64,000 nt of DNA from contig NZ_JBEBMH010000007.1 of NCBI RefSeq assembly GCF_040081985.1, forward strand, positions 124,001-188,000, given 5' to 3'. This document shows, one piece after another, positions 50,544-59,519 of the stretch; position 1 is the first letter of the stretch, and each line of letters opens with the position of its first letter. The notes beneath the pieces were generated by a model, which was not told where the DNA came from, did no database searches, and was given only the letters and a program-made list of their open reading frames with translations. Source of the stretch: Kumtagia yinganensis (GTDB taxonomy: Bacteria > Pseudomonadota > Alphaproteobacteria > Rhizobiales > Rhizobiaceae). A program made the position numbers and the translations under genes.

Positions 50544-52901
50544 ATGAACAAGCATACCTCTCCCGATCTCAAGGCACAAAAGATCGCGGGCGCGGTGCAT
50601 ACCGACGTGCGCCACGATTCGGCGCACAAACATGTCACCGGCGAGGCGATCTATATCGACGACATGCCGGAGCCGGCGGGTACGCTGCATGCGGGCCTCG
50701 GCCTGGCGAATGTGGCGCATGGCACGATCCGCAAGATCGATCTTTCGGCCGTGCGGGCCGCTCCCGGCGTCGTCGATGTGCTGACCTATGCCGATGTGCC
50801 CGGCGAGAACGATATCTCGCCGAGCGGCATGCATGACGATCCGGTGTTTGCCGAAGGCAAGGTGCAGTTCCACGGCCAGCCTATCTTTGCTGTCATCGCG
50901 AACACACGCGAGCAGGCGCGCCGCGCTGCGCGGCTGGCGAAGATAGAATACGAGGAACTGCCGGCCGTCATCGACATCTGGGGCCTCGATCCCGAGAAGG
51001 ACCGGCAGGTGACGACGCCGCTGACGCTGAAGCGTGGCGACGCGGCGGGGGCAATCGCGGCTGCGCCACGGCGCATCAAGAACCGCATGAAACTCGGCGG
51101 CCAGGACCATTTTTACCTGGAGGGCCAGATCTCGCTGGCGGTGCCGGGCGAGGACGACGAGGTGATCGTCTATTGCTCGACCCAGGGGCCGAGCGAGACA
51201 CAGCATCTGGTCGCCCATGTGCTCGGCGTGCCCAGCCATGCGGTGACCGTGGAAGTGCGCCGCATGGGCGGCGGTTTCGGCGGCAAGGAGACGCAGGCCA
51301 ATCAATGCGCGGCGATTGCCGCGATTGCCGCCAAGAAACACAGGCGCGCCGTCAAGATCAGGCTCGACCGCGACGAGGATATGACCGCCACCGGCAAGCG
51401 GCACGACTTTGCCATCGACTACGACATTGGGTTCGACGACGAGGGCAACATCCTCGCCGTCGACTATATGTTCGCGCTGAACGCCGGCTTTTCTGCTGAT
51501 CTGTCGGGGCCGGTGGGCGACCGGGCGCTGTTCCATTGCGACAACGCCTATTTCTTCCCGGCGGTCCACGCCAAGTCGGCGCCACTCTACACCAACACCG
51601 TGTCCAACACCGCATTCCGCGGCTTCGGCGGCCCGCAGGGCATGGTCGGCGCCGAGCGCGTCATCGAGGAGGTGGCGTTCGCCGTCGGCAAGGACCCCCT
51701 CGAAATCCGCAAACTGAATTTTTACGACCCGATGGGGGCGACCGGCGAGCGCAACGTCACGCCCTATCACCAGAAGGTCGAGGACAACATCATCCACCGC
51801 ATCGTCGCCGAGCTTGAAGAGAGCGCCGACTATGCCAGGCGGCGGCGCGAGATTGCCGCCTTCAACGCCAACAGCCGGGTGATCCGGCGCGGCCTGTCGC
51901 TGACGCCGGTGAAATTCGGCATCTCGTTCACCAAAACCGAATCCAACCAGGCCGGTGCGCTGGTCCATGTCTATAGCGACGGTTCGGTGCACATGAACCA
52001 TGGCGGCACCGAGATGGGCCAGGGCCTGCATCTCAAGGTGGCGCAGGTGGTGGCCGAGGAATTCCAGATCGACCTCGACCGGGTCAAGATCACGGCGACC
52101 ACGACGGCCAAGGTGCCGAACACCGCGCCGACGGCGGCCTCCTCGGGCGCCGACCTGAACGGCATGGCCGCCCAGAACGCGGCGCGGCAGATCAAGCAGC
52201 GGCTCACCGATTTCGCCGCGGAATGGTATCAGGTGCCGGTCGACCAGGTGGTGTTCCTGCCCAACCGGGTGCGGGTCGGCAACCAGGAGATTCCTTTCGC
52301 CGACCTGGTCAAGCAGGCTTATATCGCGCGCATCCAGCTTTCTGCCGCCGGCCACTATAAGACGCCGGTGATCCACTGGGACCGGGCCAAGGGCCGGGGC
52401 CACGCCTTCTATTATTACGCCTATGGCGCGGCCTGTTCGGAGGTGTCGGTCGACACGCTGACCGGCGAATATGTCGTCGAACGCACCGACATTCTTCACG
52501 ACACGGGCCGCTCACTGAACCGGGCGATCGATATCGGCCAGGTCGAGGGCGGGTTCATCCAGGGCGTGGGCTGGCTGACGACGGAGGAATTGTGGTGGGA
52601 CGGCAAGGGGCGGCTGCGCACGCATGCGCCTTCGACCTACAAGATCCCGCTTGCCTCCGACCGGCCGAAAATCTTCAATGTCAAGCTGACCGACTGGTCC
52701 GAGGCCTATCAGCCGACCATCCACCGCTCCAAGGCCGTCGGCGAGCCGCCCTTGCCGCTCGGGATCTCGGTGCTGCAGGCGCTTTCGGATGCAGTGGCCA
52801 GCGTCGCCGGACACAAGATCTGCCCGCGTCTCGACGCGCCGGCCACGCCCGAGCGGGTGCTGATGGCGATCGAGCGGCTGAAGGCCGAGGCTAAAGGCTA
52901 G
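50544..52901 (+). CDS. xdhB: Xanthine dehydrogenase large subunit (molybdenum cofactor)
   Basis: A 785-residue molybdopterin-binding subunit. GEAIYIDDMPEPAGTLHAGL begins the first domain. GGGFGGKETQANQCAAIAAI contacts the cofactor, FRGFGGPQGMVG and HGGTEMGQGLHLKVAQVVAEEF are conserved, and KAVGEPPLPLGISV near the C-terminus holds the catalytic glutamate. Length is standard for the bacterial two-subunit enzyme. ATG 50544 is preceded by AGGAGG. XdhC, directly downstream, inserts the sulfurated cofactor. Confidence 0.97.
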   Translation: MNKHTSPDLKAQKIAGAVHTDVRHDSAHKHVTGEAIYIDDMPEPAGTLHAGLGLANVAHGTIRKIDLSAVRAAPGVVDVLTYADVPGENDISPSGMHDDPVFAEGKVQFHGQPIFAVIANTREQARRAARLAKIEYEELPAVIDIWGLDPEKDRQVTTPLTLKRGDAAGAIAAAPRRIKNRMKLGGQDHFYLEGQISLAVPGEDDEVIVYCSTQGPSETQHLVAHVLGVPSHAVTVEVRRMGGGFGGKETQANQCAAIAAIAAKKHRRAVKIRLDRDEDMTATGKRHDFAIDYDIGFDDEGNILAVDYMFALNAGFSADLSGPVGDRALFHCDNAYFFPAVHAKSAPLYTNTVSNTAFRGFGGPQGMVGAERVIEEVAFAVGKDPLEIRKLNFYDPMGATGERNVTPYHQKVEDNIIHRIVAELEESADYARRRREIAAFNANSRVIRRGLSLTPVKFGISFTKTESNQAGALVHVYSDGSVHMNHGGTEMGQGLHLKVAQVVAEEFQIDLDRVKITATTTAKVPNTAPTAASSGADLNGMAAQNAARQIKQRLTDFAAEWYQVPVDQVVFLPNRVRVGNQEIPFADLVKQAYIARIQLSAAGHYKTPVIHWDRAKGRGHAFYYYAYGAACSEVSVDTLTGEYVVERTDILHDTGRSLNRAIDIGQVEGGFIQGVGWLTTEELWWDGKGRLRTHAPSTYKIPLASDRPKIFNVKLTDWSEAYQPTIHRSKAVGEPPLPLGISVLQALSDAVASVAGHKICPRLDAPATPERVLMAIERLKAEAKG

Positions 52902-52921
52902 GAGTTCTGGTATAAAGGGCC

Positions 52922-54007
52922 ATGGCATCGATCGCCAAAGAGTTGCGTGCATTCCTCGACGGGCCGGCAACTGCCCTTGTCGAGGTCGCGTCGGCGAAAG
53001 GCTCCACGCCGCGCGAGAAGGGCGCGTGGATGCTGGTGTCGAAGACCGCGATCTTCGGCACGATCGGCGGCGGGCAGCTCGAATACATGGCGATCGACAA
53101 GGCGCGGATGATGTTGCGCGGAGGTTTCTCCCCCCTTGAGAGGGGCGAGGAGAGATCGGCCGAAGGCCGAGAGAAAGCCAACGATTTGGCTTTCTCAACG
53201 ACGAGCGCCCGGAGCAATATCGAAGGGCCGAAGCCGAAGGCGACAGAGGGGGTCGCCGCGGCAGTGCGCCGACCTGCCAGCTCGACGTCGCAAGAAGAAA
53301 TACCGAGCACTGCCGCGATGACCCCACCCCCGGCCTTTGGCCGGACCCTCCCCTCAAGGGGGAGGGAAACCCTGCTCTCAATCCCACTCGGTCCCGAGAT
53401 CGGGCAGTGCTGCGGCGGGCGGGTCGACGTGTCGATCAGGCAGGTGGACGCAGAGTTGAAGGCAGACCTGCTGGCGACGGTGGAGACCGAGGAGGCGCGG
53501 CTGCCGCATGTCTATGTGTTCGGTGGCGGGCATGTCGGGCAGGCGCTGGCGGCCGCCTTTTCGCTGCTGCCGTTGCGGATGATCGTTGTGGAAAGCCGCG
53601 CCGAGGCGCTGGAGGGCATGCCGTCCGGCATCGAGACCAGACTGACGGCAATGCCGGAAGCCGCAGTGCGCGACGCACCCGTTGGTTCCGCCTTCGTCGT
53701 GCTGACCCACGACCATGCGCTGGACTTCCTGATCGTCGCCGAGGCGCTGGGACGCGACGACGCGGCCTATGTCGGCATGATCGGTTCCAAGACCAAGAAG
53801 GCGACGTTCCGCAACTGGTATTTTAAGACTGCGGGCGGAACGGACTCCGCTTTCGCACGGCTAGTGTCGCCGATCGGGGGCGATGCGGTGAAGGACAAGC
53901 GTCCGGCAGTAATCGCGGCCCTCGCTGTGGCCGAGATCATGACTGTGATGGCCAAGGCGTCGATGGACGGCGGTGCCGTCACAGAGACAAGGCTGCAGAA
54001 TTCCTGA
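52922..54007 (+). CDS. xdhC: XdhC molybdenum-cofactor chaperone with an in-frame repeat insertion
   Basis: A 361-residue XdhC/CoxI protein that binds and delivers sulfurated molybdenum cofactor to XdhB. Residues 1-68 are the normal start (VEVASAKGSTPREKGAWML, GTIGGGQLEYMAIDKARMML). Residues about 69-150 (SPLERGEERSAEG to LPSRGRE) are translated from an R5 palindrome. The normal protein resumes at TLLSIPLGPEIGQCCGGRVD, with the Rossmann domain HVYVFGGGHVGQALAAAF and GMIGSKTKKATFRNWY. Without the insert it would be about 280 residues, the family size. Activity with the 81-residue insert is unknown. ATG 52922 lies 21 bases after xdhB. Confidence 0.9.
   Translation: MASIAKELRAFLDGPATALVEVASAKGSTPREKGAWMLVSKTAIFGTIGGGQLEYMAIDKARMMLRGGFSPLERGEERSAEGREKANDLAFSTTSARSNIEGPKPKATEGVAAAVRRPASSTSQEEIPSTAAMTPPPAFGRTLPSRGRETLLSIPLGPEIGQCCGGRVDVSIRQVDAELKADLLATVETEEARLPHVYVFGGGHVGQALAAAFSLLPLRMIVVESRAEALEGMPSGIETRLTAMPEAAVRDAPVGSAFVVLTHDHALDFLIVAEALGRDDAAYVGMIGSKTKKATFRNWYFKTAGGTDSAFARLVSPIGGDAVKDKRPAVIAALAVAEIMTVMAKASMDGGAVTETRLQNS
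53125..53368. repeat. R5 palindromic repeat, copy D (inside xdhC)
   Basis: A 244-bp element flanked by TTTCTCCCCCCTTGAGAGGG on the left and CCCTCCCCTCAAGGGGGAGGG on the right, the longest R5 copy. The centre contains a further hairpin GAGAAAGCC, 8 bases, GGCTTTCTC. It is entirely inside the coding sequence and in frame. Confidence 0.88.
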
Positions 54008-54049
54008 CGCCAGGCGGCTTGCATCGGGCTCCGCACAAAACCAAGTGCC

Positions 54050-54128
54050 GGGGACAGTTTACTTTTTTCGGCCCGCGCAACTTCTGGACTGCCGTAGCCT
54101 TTCTGCCGAAAGAAAGTAAACTGTCCCC
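54050..54128. repeat. R1 palindromic repeat, copy D
   Basis: A 79-bp inverted repeat with arms GGGGACAGTTTACTTTTTTC and GGC and their complement. It lies between xdhC and the short-chain dehydrogenase gene, 42 bases after the xdhC stop, where it could terminate or stabilise the xdh transcript. Confidence 0.92.
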
Positions 54129-54267
54129 TGCGGTTTCGCTTCGAGGGTCGACGCCCAATCGACGGTTTTAAGGTTTTAGAACCGGCCGCGATCACGAGGA
54201 AATAGAGCGCGCAAGTTTTATGAAAACCCTCTAGGAATGATTGTCGGCATTCAATCATGGAACGGAT

Positions 54268-55035
54268 ATGGGTTTGGCGCGCGTAGCACTTGTGACCGGC
54301 GGATGCAGCGGCATCGGCCTGGCGACAGCGAGGGAACTTGCGCGCTCCGGGCTGGCCGTCGGCATCATGGACCGGACGGTGCACGATGCGCCGTCGCTCG
54401 TGGCGGAACTGAAGTCGCTCGGTGCGCCCGCGGCGCACATAGTCGCCGGCGACCTTGCCGACAGCGGCGCGCATGACCGCGTGATAGACGAGATCGAGGC
54501 AGCACTCGGGCCGATCGACGTGCTGGTCAACAATGCAGGCGTGCCGGCTAAAGTGCGCGGAGACCTGCTGGAGGTCACGCCGGAAGCCTTCGACTTCATT
54601 CTCGGCATCAATTTGCGCGGGACGTTTTTCCTGACGCAGAAAGTCGCGCGGCGGATGCTGAATGCACCAGTGCGCGAGGGCCGGGCCATCGTCACCGTGT
54701 CGTCGGTCAGCGCCACAATGGCGTCGGTCGAACGTGGCGACTACTGCCTGTCCAAGGCGGCGCTGCCGATGCTGGTGAAACTGTTCGCGCTGAGGCTGGC
54801 CGAGCACGGCATCGGCGTGTTCGAGGTGCGCCCCGGCATCATCCGCACACCGATGACGGCCAGCGTCGCCGCGCGCTACGACGGACGCATCGCCGACGGG
54901 CTGGTTCCGGCCAAACGCTGGGGCGAGGCCGAGGATGTCGCGCGCGCCATCAAGATGCTCGCGGGGCCGGAGCTTTCCTTCGCGACAGGGTCAGTGATCC
55001 ATGCCGATGGCGGGCTGACCATCGAGCGATTGTAG
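54268..55035 (+). CDS. Short-chain dehydrogenase/reductase
   Basis: A 255-residue classical SDR. The NAD(P) motif is VTGGCSGIGLATARELA near the N-terminus, NNAG follows, and the catalytic set is SVSSVSATMAS (Ser) with YCLSK (Tyr and Lys). GDLADSG suggests an aspartate near the cofactor ribose. It resembles 3-oxoacyl-ACP reductase-like sugar or polyol dehydrogenases next to other catabolic genes. The ATG at 54268 fits the family; TTG 54241 after AGGAATGA is an alternative. It neighbours a decayed class II aldolase, which is often paired with such enzymes. Confidence 0.87.
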   Translation: MGLARVALVTGGCSGIGLATARELARSGLAVGIMDRTVHDAPSLVAELKSLGAPAAHIVAGDLADSGAHDRVIDEIEAALGPIDVLVNNAGVPAKVRGDLLEVTPEAFDFILGINLRGTFFLTQKVARRMLNAPVREGRAIVTVSSVSATMASVERGDYCLSKAALPMLVKLFALRLAEHGIGVFEVRPGIIRTPMTASVAARYDGRIADGLVPAKRWGEAEDVARAIKMLAGPELSFATGSVIHADGGLTIERL

Positions 55036-55086
55036 GTTCCGCGAGGTCTCTACGGCCTGCCTTCGGACCGGCGCCCATGGAAAGAG

Positions 55087-55817
55087 CTAAGCGTTGGGGG
55101 TTCTGGGACGCAACGATAAGCATTTGGAACCGTTGGAAATCTGCCGGTACGCGGCTTCGGCAATCGCCGGATCGATCGGATGTACCTGCCTTCCGGTCGA
55201 CAGCGCCGGGCACTGAACCTGCGCGGCGCGCTTAAAGATCGTCCCAGGCCTCGGCGATGGTCCGCCCGAGCACCATCACGCCATGATGTTTCATGAAAAC
55301 GATGTCGGCGCCGCCGATCGAGGCGGCGATGCGGTCGCCTTTGCGCTCGTCGAGCGCCAGGCCAGTCTAGTTTCGATCGACTGCCGTACGGCCGTAGAAT
55401 TTCAACGAAGTCTGACCGACGAAGATCAGGGGATCGTCTTCGGTCATCGTCAGCGCCGTCGCATAGGGCACGTGCGTGCGGAAGGCGACGCGGGCGCGCG
55501 CCAGGTTCTTGTGGATGCGCGGTCGCTTCCGGATGACCCTCGCCTGCGACCACATACCCATGGAAATCGCAGATCAGCAGGCTCGACGCCGTGATCTCGC
55601 GGCTGGCGTAGCCGTAGGAATTGACCAGGGACAGGTCGTCATGGCCCGGCACCAGCCCGGAAAAATGGTTGCTGATGCCTTCCTCCAGCCCATGTCGCGC
55701 GGCGATGCGAAAACAGGCGGCGAGGTCGATGCACGCTTGCCGGATTTCCGGCGTATCCAGGTCCGGCTGGTTGGCGCCGTGGCTGGTCGCGTCCGCCGCG
55801 GTGAAGGCGTGGGCCAT
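55087..55817 (-). pseudogene. Class II aldolase/adducin-family gene, decayed
   Basis: The first part (from 55817) reads normally: MAHAFTAADATSHGANQPDL, ISNHFSGLVPGHDDLSLVNSYG, and VVAGEGHPEATA. At about 55508-55525 the frame breaks; the protein continues in another frame as IHKNLARARVAFRTHVPYAT and DPLIFVGQTSLKFYGRTAVDRN. An in-frame TAG then interrupts (near 55368-55370) before TGLALDERKGDRIAASIGGA and FMKHHGVMVLGRTIAEAWDDL. A TAA and another frame change at about 55230 precede RAAQV and ALSTGRQVHPIDPAIAEAAY. At least three lesions make this a pseudogene. The metal-binding histidine block is still readable. Confidence 0.88.
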
Positions 55818-55856
55818 TTTTCTCCTTTTGAGCCGGCGCCGGACCTTCCTGCGCGG

Positions 55857-56747
55857 TCAGCCGGCAAGCTTGCGGATCGTCTCCTCGATGATCGCCACGA
55901 CCATTTCGCGTTCGGCGCCTTCGAGCGGCAGGCGCGGCGCGCGCACCCATTCCGGCGCGCCGTAGACGAGGTGTTCCGCCATCTTGATGTACTGCACCAG
56001 CTTCACATGCGTGTCGAGATGGAAGGCCGGCGTCAGGATCCGGTAGAGCGTGCGCGCCTCGTCGTAGCGGTTGGCGCGCGCCAGTTCGAACAGGCGCACG
56101 CATTCCGCCGGCCAGGCATTGGTCATGCCCGACACCCAGCCGGTCACGCCGAGCGCGAGGCTCTCCAGGATCAGGTCGTCGACACCGCAGAAGATAGAGA
56201 AGCGGTCGCCGCAGGCATTGTAAAGGTCGGTGACGCGGCGGATGTCGCCGGACTCCTCCTTGATGCAGACGATGGAGGGTGTGTCGGCCAGCGCGCCGAG
56301 GACCGGCGGCGTGACGTCGACGCCGTAGGCGATCGGGTTGTTGTAGATCATGATCGGCAGGCCGCAGCTTGCCGCCAGCCCCTTGTACCAGGCGATGGTC
56401 TCGCGCGGGTCGCTCTTGTAGGCGATCGACGGAAAAGCCATCAGCCCCTCAGCGCCGAGTTTTTCGTAGTGGCGCGCCGATGCGGCGGCTGAATCAGCCG
56501 AGACCTCGGCCAGGCCGCTGAGCAGCGGCACACGGCCGGCGACGACTTCCCTGGCGGCGCGGATGACGGTCTCGCGGTCGGTCATCGACAGCGAGGCGTT
56601 CTCGCCAAGCATCGGCAGCACGATGACGCCGGAGACGCCGCCGGCGATCAGCCGGTCGATGCTCTTCTGCGTCCAGGCGACGTCGACCGCGCCGTCGGCC
56701 GTCAGTTTTGTAGTCACCGCGGGGAATACGCCCGTCCATTTCGTCAT
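55857..56747 (-). CDS. Dihydrodipicolinate synthase (DapA)-family lyase
   Basis: A 296-residue TIM-barrel class I aldolase. The N-terminus TGVFPAVTTKLTADGAVD, GENASLSMTDRE and IMIYNNPIAYGVDVTPP (catalytic tyrosine) and IVCIKEESGDIRRVTDL (Schiff-base lysine) are the family signature. Not the biosynthetic DapA: the context is a TRAP transporter and catabolic genes, so it probably acts on a keto acid such as a deoxy-keto-sugar acid. It lies 24 bases after the second DapA-like gene on the same strand, so the two are likely co-transcribed. Confidence 0.88.
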   Translation of the reverse strand: MTKWTGVFPAVTTKLTADGAVDVAWTQKSIDRLIAGGVSGVIVLPMLGENASLSMTDRETVIRAAREVVAGRVPLLSGLAEVSADSAAASARHYEKLGAEGLMAFPSIAYKSDPRETIAWYKGLAASCGLPIMIYNNPIAYGVDVTPPVLGALADTPSIVCIKEESGDIRRVTDLYNACGDRFSIFCGVDDLILESLALGVTGWVSGMTNAWPAECVRLFELARANRYDEARTLYRILTPAFHLDTHVKLVQYIKMAEHLVYGAPEWVRAPRLPLEGAEREMVVAIIEETIRKLAG

Positions 56748-56771
56748 CTTGCTGATTTCCTTGCTTGTTTC

Positions 56772-57788
56772 TCAAGAAGCTCGCCGCAGCGGTGTGATTT
56801 TTTGATCGTCGCCCGTGTCCGCAGCGGCGAATGTGCGCATCGGGGCCGGCAACGATGCATCCCAGCGAAAAAAGTCCTCCAGCATCCATTGACGCTCGGG
56901 GTGGGGCAGGGCGTTGATCGGCGGGATCATCCGGTTCCACCCCGCTTGGCCCGAGGCATGGGTGAGCACGGCCTTGATCGACGCGGCGAAGGACTGGCGC
57001 GACAGGATGAGGTCGCCGGAGGTGATCAGCGGCACCAGTTTGCGCCGGTCGAAGGCCGTTGGCGCCTCGAACATCGCCCGCATCAGGCGGGGCATGACGT
57101 TGGCGAGGCCGCAGATAGTGCCGCGCGCGCCGACGGCCAGCGCCTGCGGCACATGGATCTCGGTGCCGGTGTATACGCCGAGGTGACTGAAGGAACGCAC
57201 CAGCGTCTCGGTGAAGCCGAGGTCGCCGCCGCTGTCCTTGATGCCGGTGACGATGCCCGGAAAACCTTCGTCCAGCCTGCGCACGACGCGCGGCGTCAGC
57301 GGCACGCCGCAAATGTCGGGAAAATGATAGAGGCAGAGGCGCAGGCCGTCGCGCGCCAGCCGGTCGATGACCGTCGCGTAGAACCGGTACGTGCCTTCGT
57401 CGGTGACGCCGGACCGGTAGACGCAGGGCGGCATCAACAGGATGCTGTCGACGCCGGCGGTGAGCGCATGCCGGGCGAGGTCGGTTATGTCGGGAATGGC
57501 GAGCGCCGTCGCCGAGACGACCAGCCTTTTCGCAGGAATGCCGGCGGTCAGCACAGCGTCCAACCCCGCCATGCGGTCGCGCACCGCAAACTCAGGACCT
57601 TCGCCGGTCGTGCCGAATAGGGCGATGCCGTCGCAGCCCGCCTCCAGCAGCATTTTGCAGTGGGCGGCCAGAAGAGTGGCGTCCGGCCGGAACGTGTCCG
57701 TCACCGGCGTCGCGGCGGCGACCGCCAGGCAGCGGGTCTCCGGCAAGGGGCCGGCGTGGGAGGCGGCAAGCCCGGTGGCCTCGGTCAT
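56772..57788 (-). CDS. Second DapA-family lyase, divergent paralogue
   Basis: A 338-residue DapA-family protein. FGTTGEGPEFAVRDRMAGL, LYHFPDICGVPLTP (tyrosine) and GIVTGIKDSGGDLGFTE (lysine) are conserved. It is longer than usual, with about 40 extra residues at the C-terminus (HPERQWMLEDFFRWD onward). It is not closely similar to the neighbouring paralogue, so the two probably handle different keto acids. The start at 57788 (MTEATGLAASHAG) is reasonable; the upstream 27 codons of open frame look non-coding. Divergent from the TRAP genes. Confidence 0.85.
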   Translation of the reverse strand: MTEATGLAASHAGPLPETRCLAVAAATPVTDTFRPDATLLAAHCKMLLEAGCDGIALFGTTGEGPEFAVRDRMAGLDAVLTAGIPAKRLVVSATALAIPDITDLARHALTAGVDSILLMPPCVYRSGVTDEGTYRFYATVIDRLARDGLRLCLYHFPDICGVPLTPRVVRRLDEGFPGIVTGIKDSGGDLGFTETLVRSFSHLGVYTGTEIHVPQALAVGARGTICGLANVMPRLMRAMFEAPTAFDRRKLVPLITSGDLILSRQSFAASIKAVLTHASGQAGWNRMIPPINALPHPERQWMLEDFFRWDASLPAPMRTFAAADTGDDQKITPLRRAS

Positions 57789-57964
57789 AATGGATCTCGC
57801 AGGCGGCGGGAAGCAGGAAACGATAGCCGCGCCGTCAGAGAAAAATGATTGATTGCAAATTGTCAACATTCATCTTGACGCTTCGGAACGGCTGTGGAAG
57901 CATCGTCGGGTGGAGCGACGCGCTCGGCCAGCAACAAGAAAATTACACCGCAGAGGGACACATC

Positions 57965-58993
57965 ATGACGGAACAGAGGAGTTTCCGGCTTGGCCGGACT
58001 ATCAATCGGCGCACGCTGTTTGCCGGAGCCGCCGCCGGCCTGCTCGCATCGCCCTTGCTGTCGCGGACCGCATTCGCCGCCGGCAAGGTGATCCGCATCT
58101 CTACGCCTGGCTCGGCGGAGGAATGGCAGTCGAAAGGACTGGTGAAGTTCAAGGAGGCGCTGGACCGCGACGCGCCCGGCATGTTCGACGTGCAAATCCA
58201 CTTCAACGGCACGCTGTTCGGGCAGGGCACCGAGATCGAGGCGATGCAGCGCGGCAACCTCGAGGTCGGCATGATCTCGCCGCAGGACATCGCAGTGCTC
58301 ATCCCCGAATATTCGATCTTCACCACCGGCTATCTGATGCGCGACGCCGCGCATCTCGATGCGGTCTATGACGGCGAGATCGGCACCGAGTACAAGGCGC
58401 GCGTTGCCAAAGATGTCGGCTTGCACATCGTCAAAAGTCAGTACCTCGGCAGCCGCCAGGTGATGCTGCGCGAGCCGAAGGATGTGAAGACGCCCGACGA
58501 CCTTAAGGGTCTGAAGCTGCGCATGCCGGGTTCCGAGGCCTGGCAGTTCCTCGGCAACGCGCTGGGCGGCAATGCCACGCCGCTCGCCTTCGAGGAAATC
58601 TACCTTGCGCTGCAGACAGGCACGATCGACGGCCTGGAGAACCCGCTGACGGACATCATCTCCAGCAAGTTCTACGAGGTTGCCAAGCAGATCGTGCTGA
58701 CCAACCACCAGGTGTCGAACACCTTCTTCGCCATGCCGGTCGCGTTCTGGGACAGCCTTACGCCTGAAGAACAGGCGGCGGTCCTGGCGGCCGAGATCGA
58801 AGCCAAGAAGTTCAACGACGAGAATGTGCTCGCCGGTGAGAAGGATGCCGCCGCGTTCCTCGAAAGCAAGGGCGTCACCGTGTCGACGCCGGATGTCGAC
58901 GCCTTCCGCGCCAAAGTTCTCGGCGCGTTCGAGAATTCCGATTTCGCCAAGTCCTGGCCGGCTGGCCTGCTCGACCGCATCAAGGCTGCTTGA
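57965..58993 (+). CDS. dctP: TRAP transporter solute-binding protein (DctP family)
   Basis: A 342-residue periplasmic binding protein. A twin-arginine signal spans residues 1-38 (TINRRTLFAGAAAGLLASPLLS, ending AFAA). The mature part begins KVIRISTPGSAEEWQSKGLV and shows typical DctP blocks (VKTPDDLKGLKLRMPGSEAW, EIYLALQTGTIDGLENPLTDI, where the arginine and asparagine bind the carboxylate). The ligand is an organic acid; its identity is not visible. The ATG follows GAGGGA. First gene of dctPQM. Confidence 0.94.
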   Translation: MTEQRSFRLGRTINRRTLFAGAAAGLLASPLLSRTAFAAGKVIRISTPGSAEEWQSKGLVKFKEALDRDAPGMFDVQIHFNGTLFGQGTEIEAMQRGNLEVGMISPQDIAVLIPEYSIFTTGYLMRDAAHLDAVYDGEIGTEYKARVAKDVGLHIVKSQYLGSRQVMLREPKDVKTPDDLKGLKLRMPGSEAWQFLGNALGGNATPLAFEEIYLALQTGTIDGLENPLTDIISSKFYEVAKQIVLTNHQVSNTFFAMPVAFWDSLTPEEQAAVLAAEIEAKKFNDENVLAGEKDAAAFLESKGVTVSTPDVDAFRAKVLGAFENSDFAKSWPAGLLDRIKAA

Positions 58994-58996
58994 CGC

Positions 58997-59512
58997 ATGG
59001 AGACGGCCGGCGCCACTCAGGTCGAGGCGCCGGCGACGGGCTGGATGGGCCGCTGGAACCGCTCCGTGGAGCAGGTGTCCGCGGTCCTGTTCGCAGTGAT
59101 GTTCGCCGGCTTCCTGATCCAGATCATCAGCCGTTACGTGCTGAACATGCCGGTGGCATGGTCACTGGAACTGTGTTCGATCGGCTATGTGTGGGTTGTG
59201 TTCTTCAGCGCCGGCATGCTCGTCAGCGAACGGCGGCAGATCGTCTTCGATCTCATCTACCACGCGATCCCGCCACGCAAACGGCGGGTCCTGGCTATCG
59301 TCAACACCGTCACGATGGGCCTGATCTTCCTGGCGGCGTTGCCCGGTGTGCTCGACTACGTGATCTTCCTCGGCAGACGCTCCTCGATGCTGCTCAAGAT
59401 CCGGATGGATCTTGTCTATTCCTGCTTCGTGATCTTCATGCTGGCGGTGATCATCGGGTCTGCCATTCGCGTCTGGCGGCTTGCCGGCCGGCGCTGGGAA
59501 GAAAATCTCTGA
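58997..59512 (+). CDS. dctQ: TRAP transporter small permease
   Basis: A 171-residue membrane protein with four hydrophobic helices: residues about 32-55 (VSAVLFAVMFAGFLIQIISRYVL), 70-88, 105-125 and 140-160. NMPVAWSLELCSIGYVWVVFFSAGMLV is the DctQ signature. It begins three bases after dctP, and the dctM start follows the stop by seven bases. It joins the binding protein to the large permease. Confidence 0.93.
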   Translation: METAGATQVEAPATGWMGRWNRSVEQVSAVLFAVMFAGFLIQIISRYVLNMPVAWSLELCSIGYVWVVFFSAGMLVSERRQIVFDLIYHAIPPRKRRVLAIVNTVTMGLIFLAALPGVLDYVIFLGRRSSMLLKIRMDLVYSCFVIFMLAVIIGSAIRVWRLAGRRWEENL

Positions 59513-59519
59513 GGCCGGC

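Noticed and set aside
55371..55561. A separate small gene within the aldolase region
   Set aside because: Its protein (HVPYATALTMTEDDP, VGQTSLKFYGRT) is the middle of the class II aldolase in a shifted frame, so it is part of the pseudogene.
57842..57880. GntR/FCD-type operator (TTGTCAACA) between the lyases and the TRAP genes
   Set aside because: Only a half-symmetric match and no GntR gene nearby; not strong enough to report as a site.
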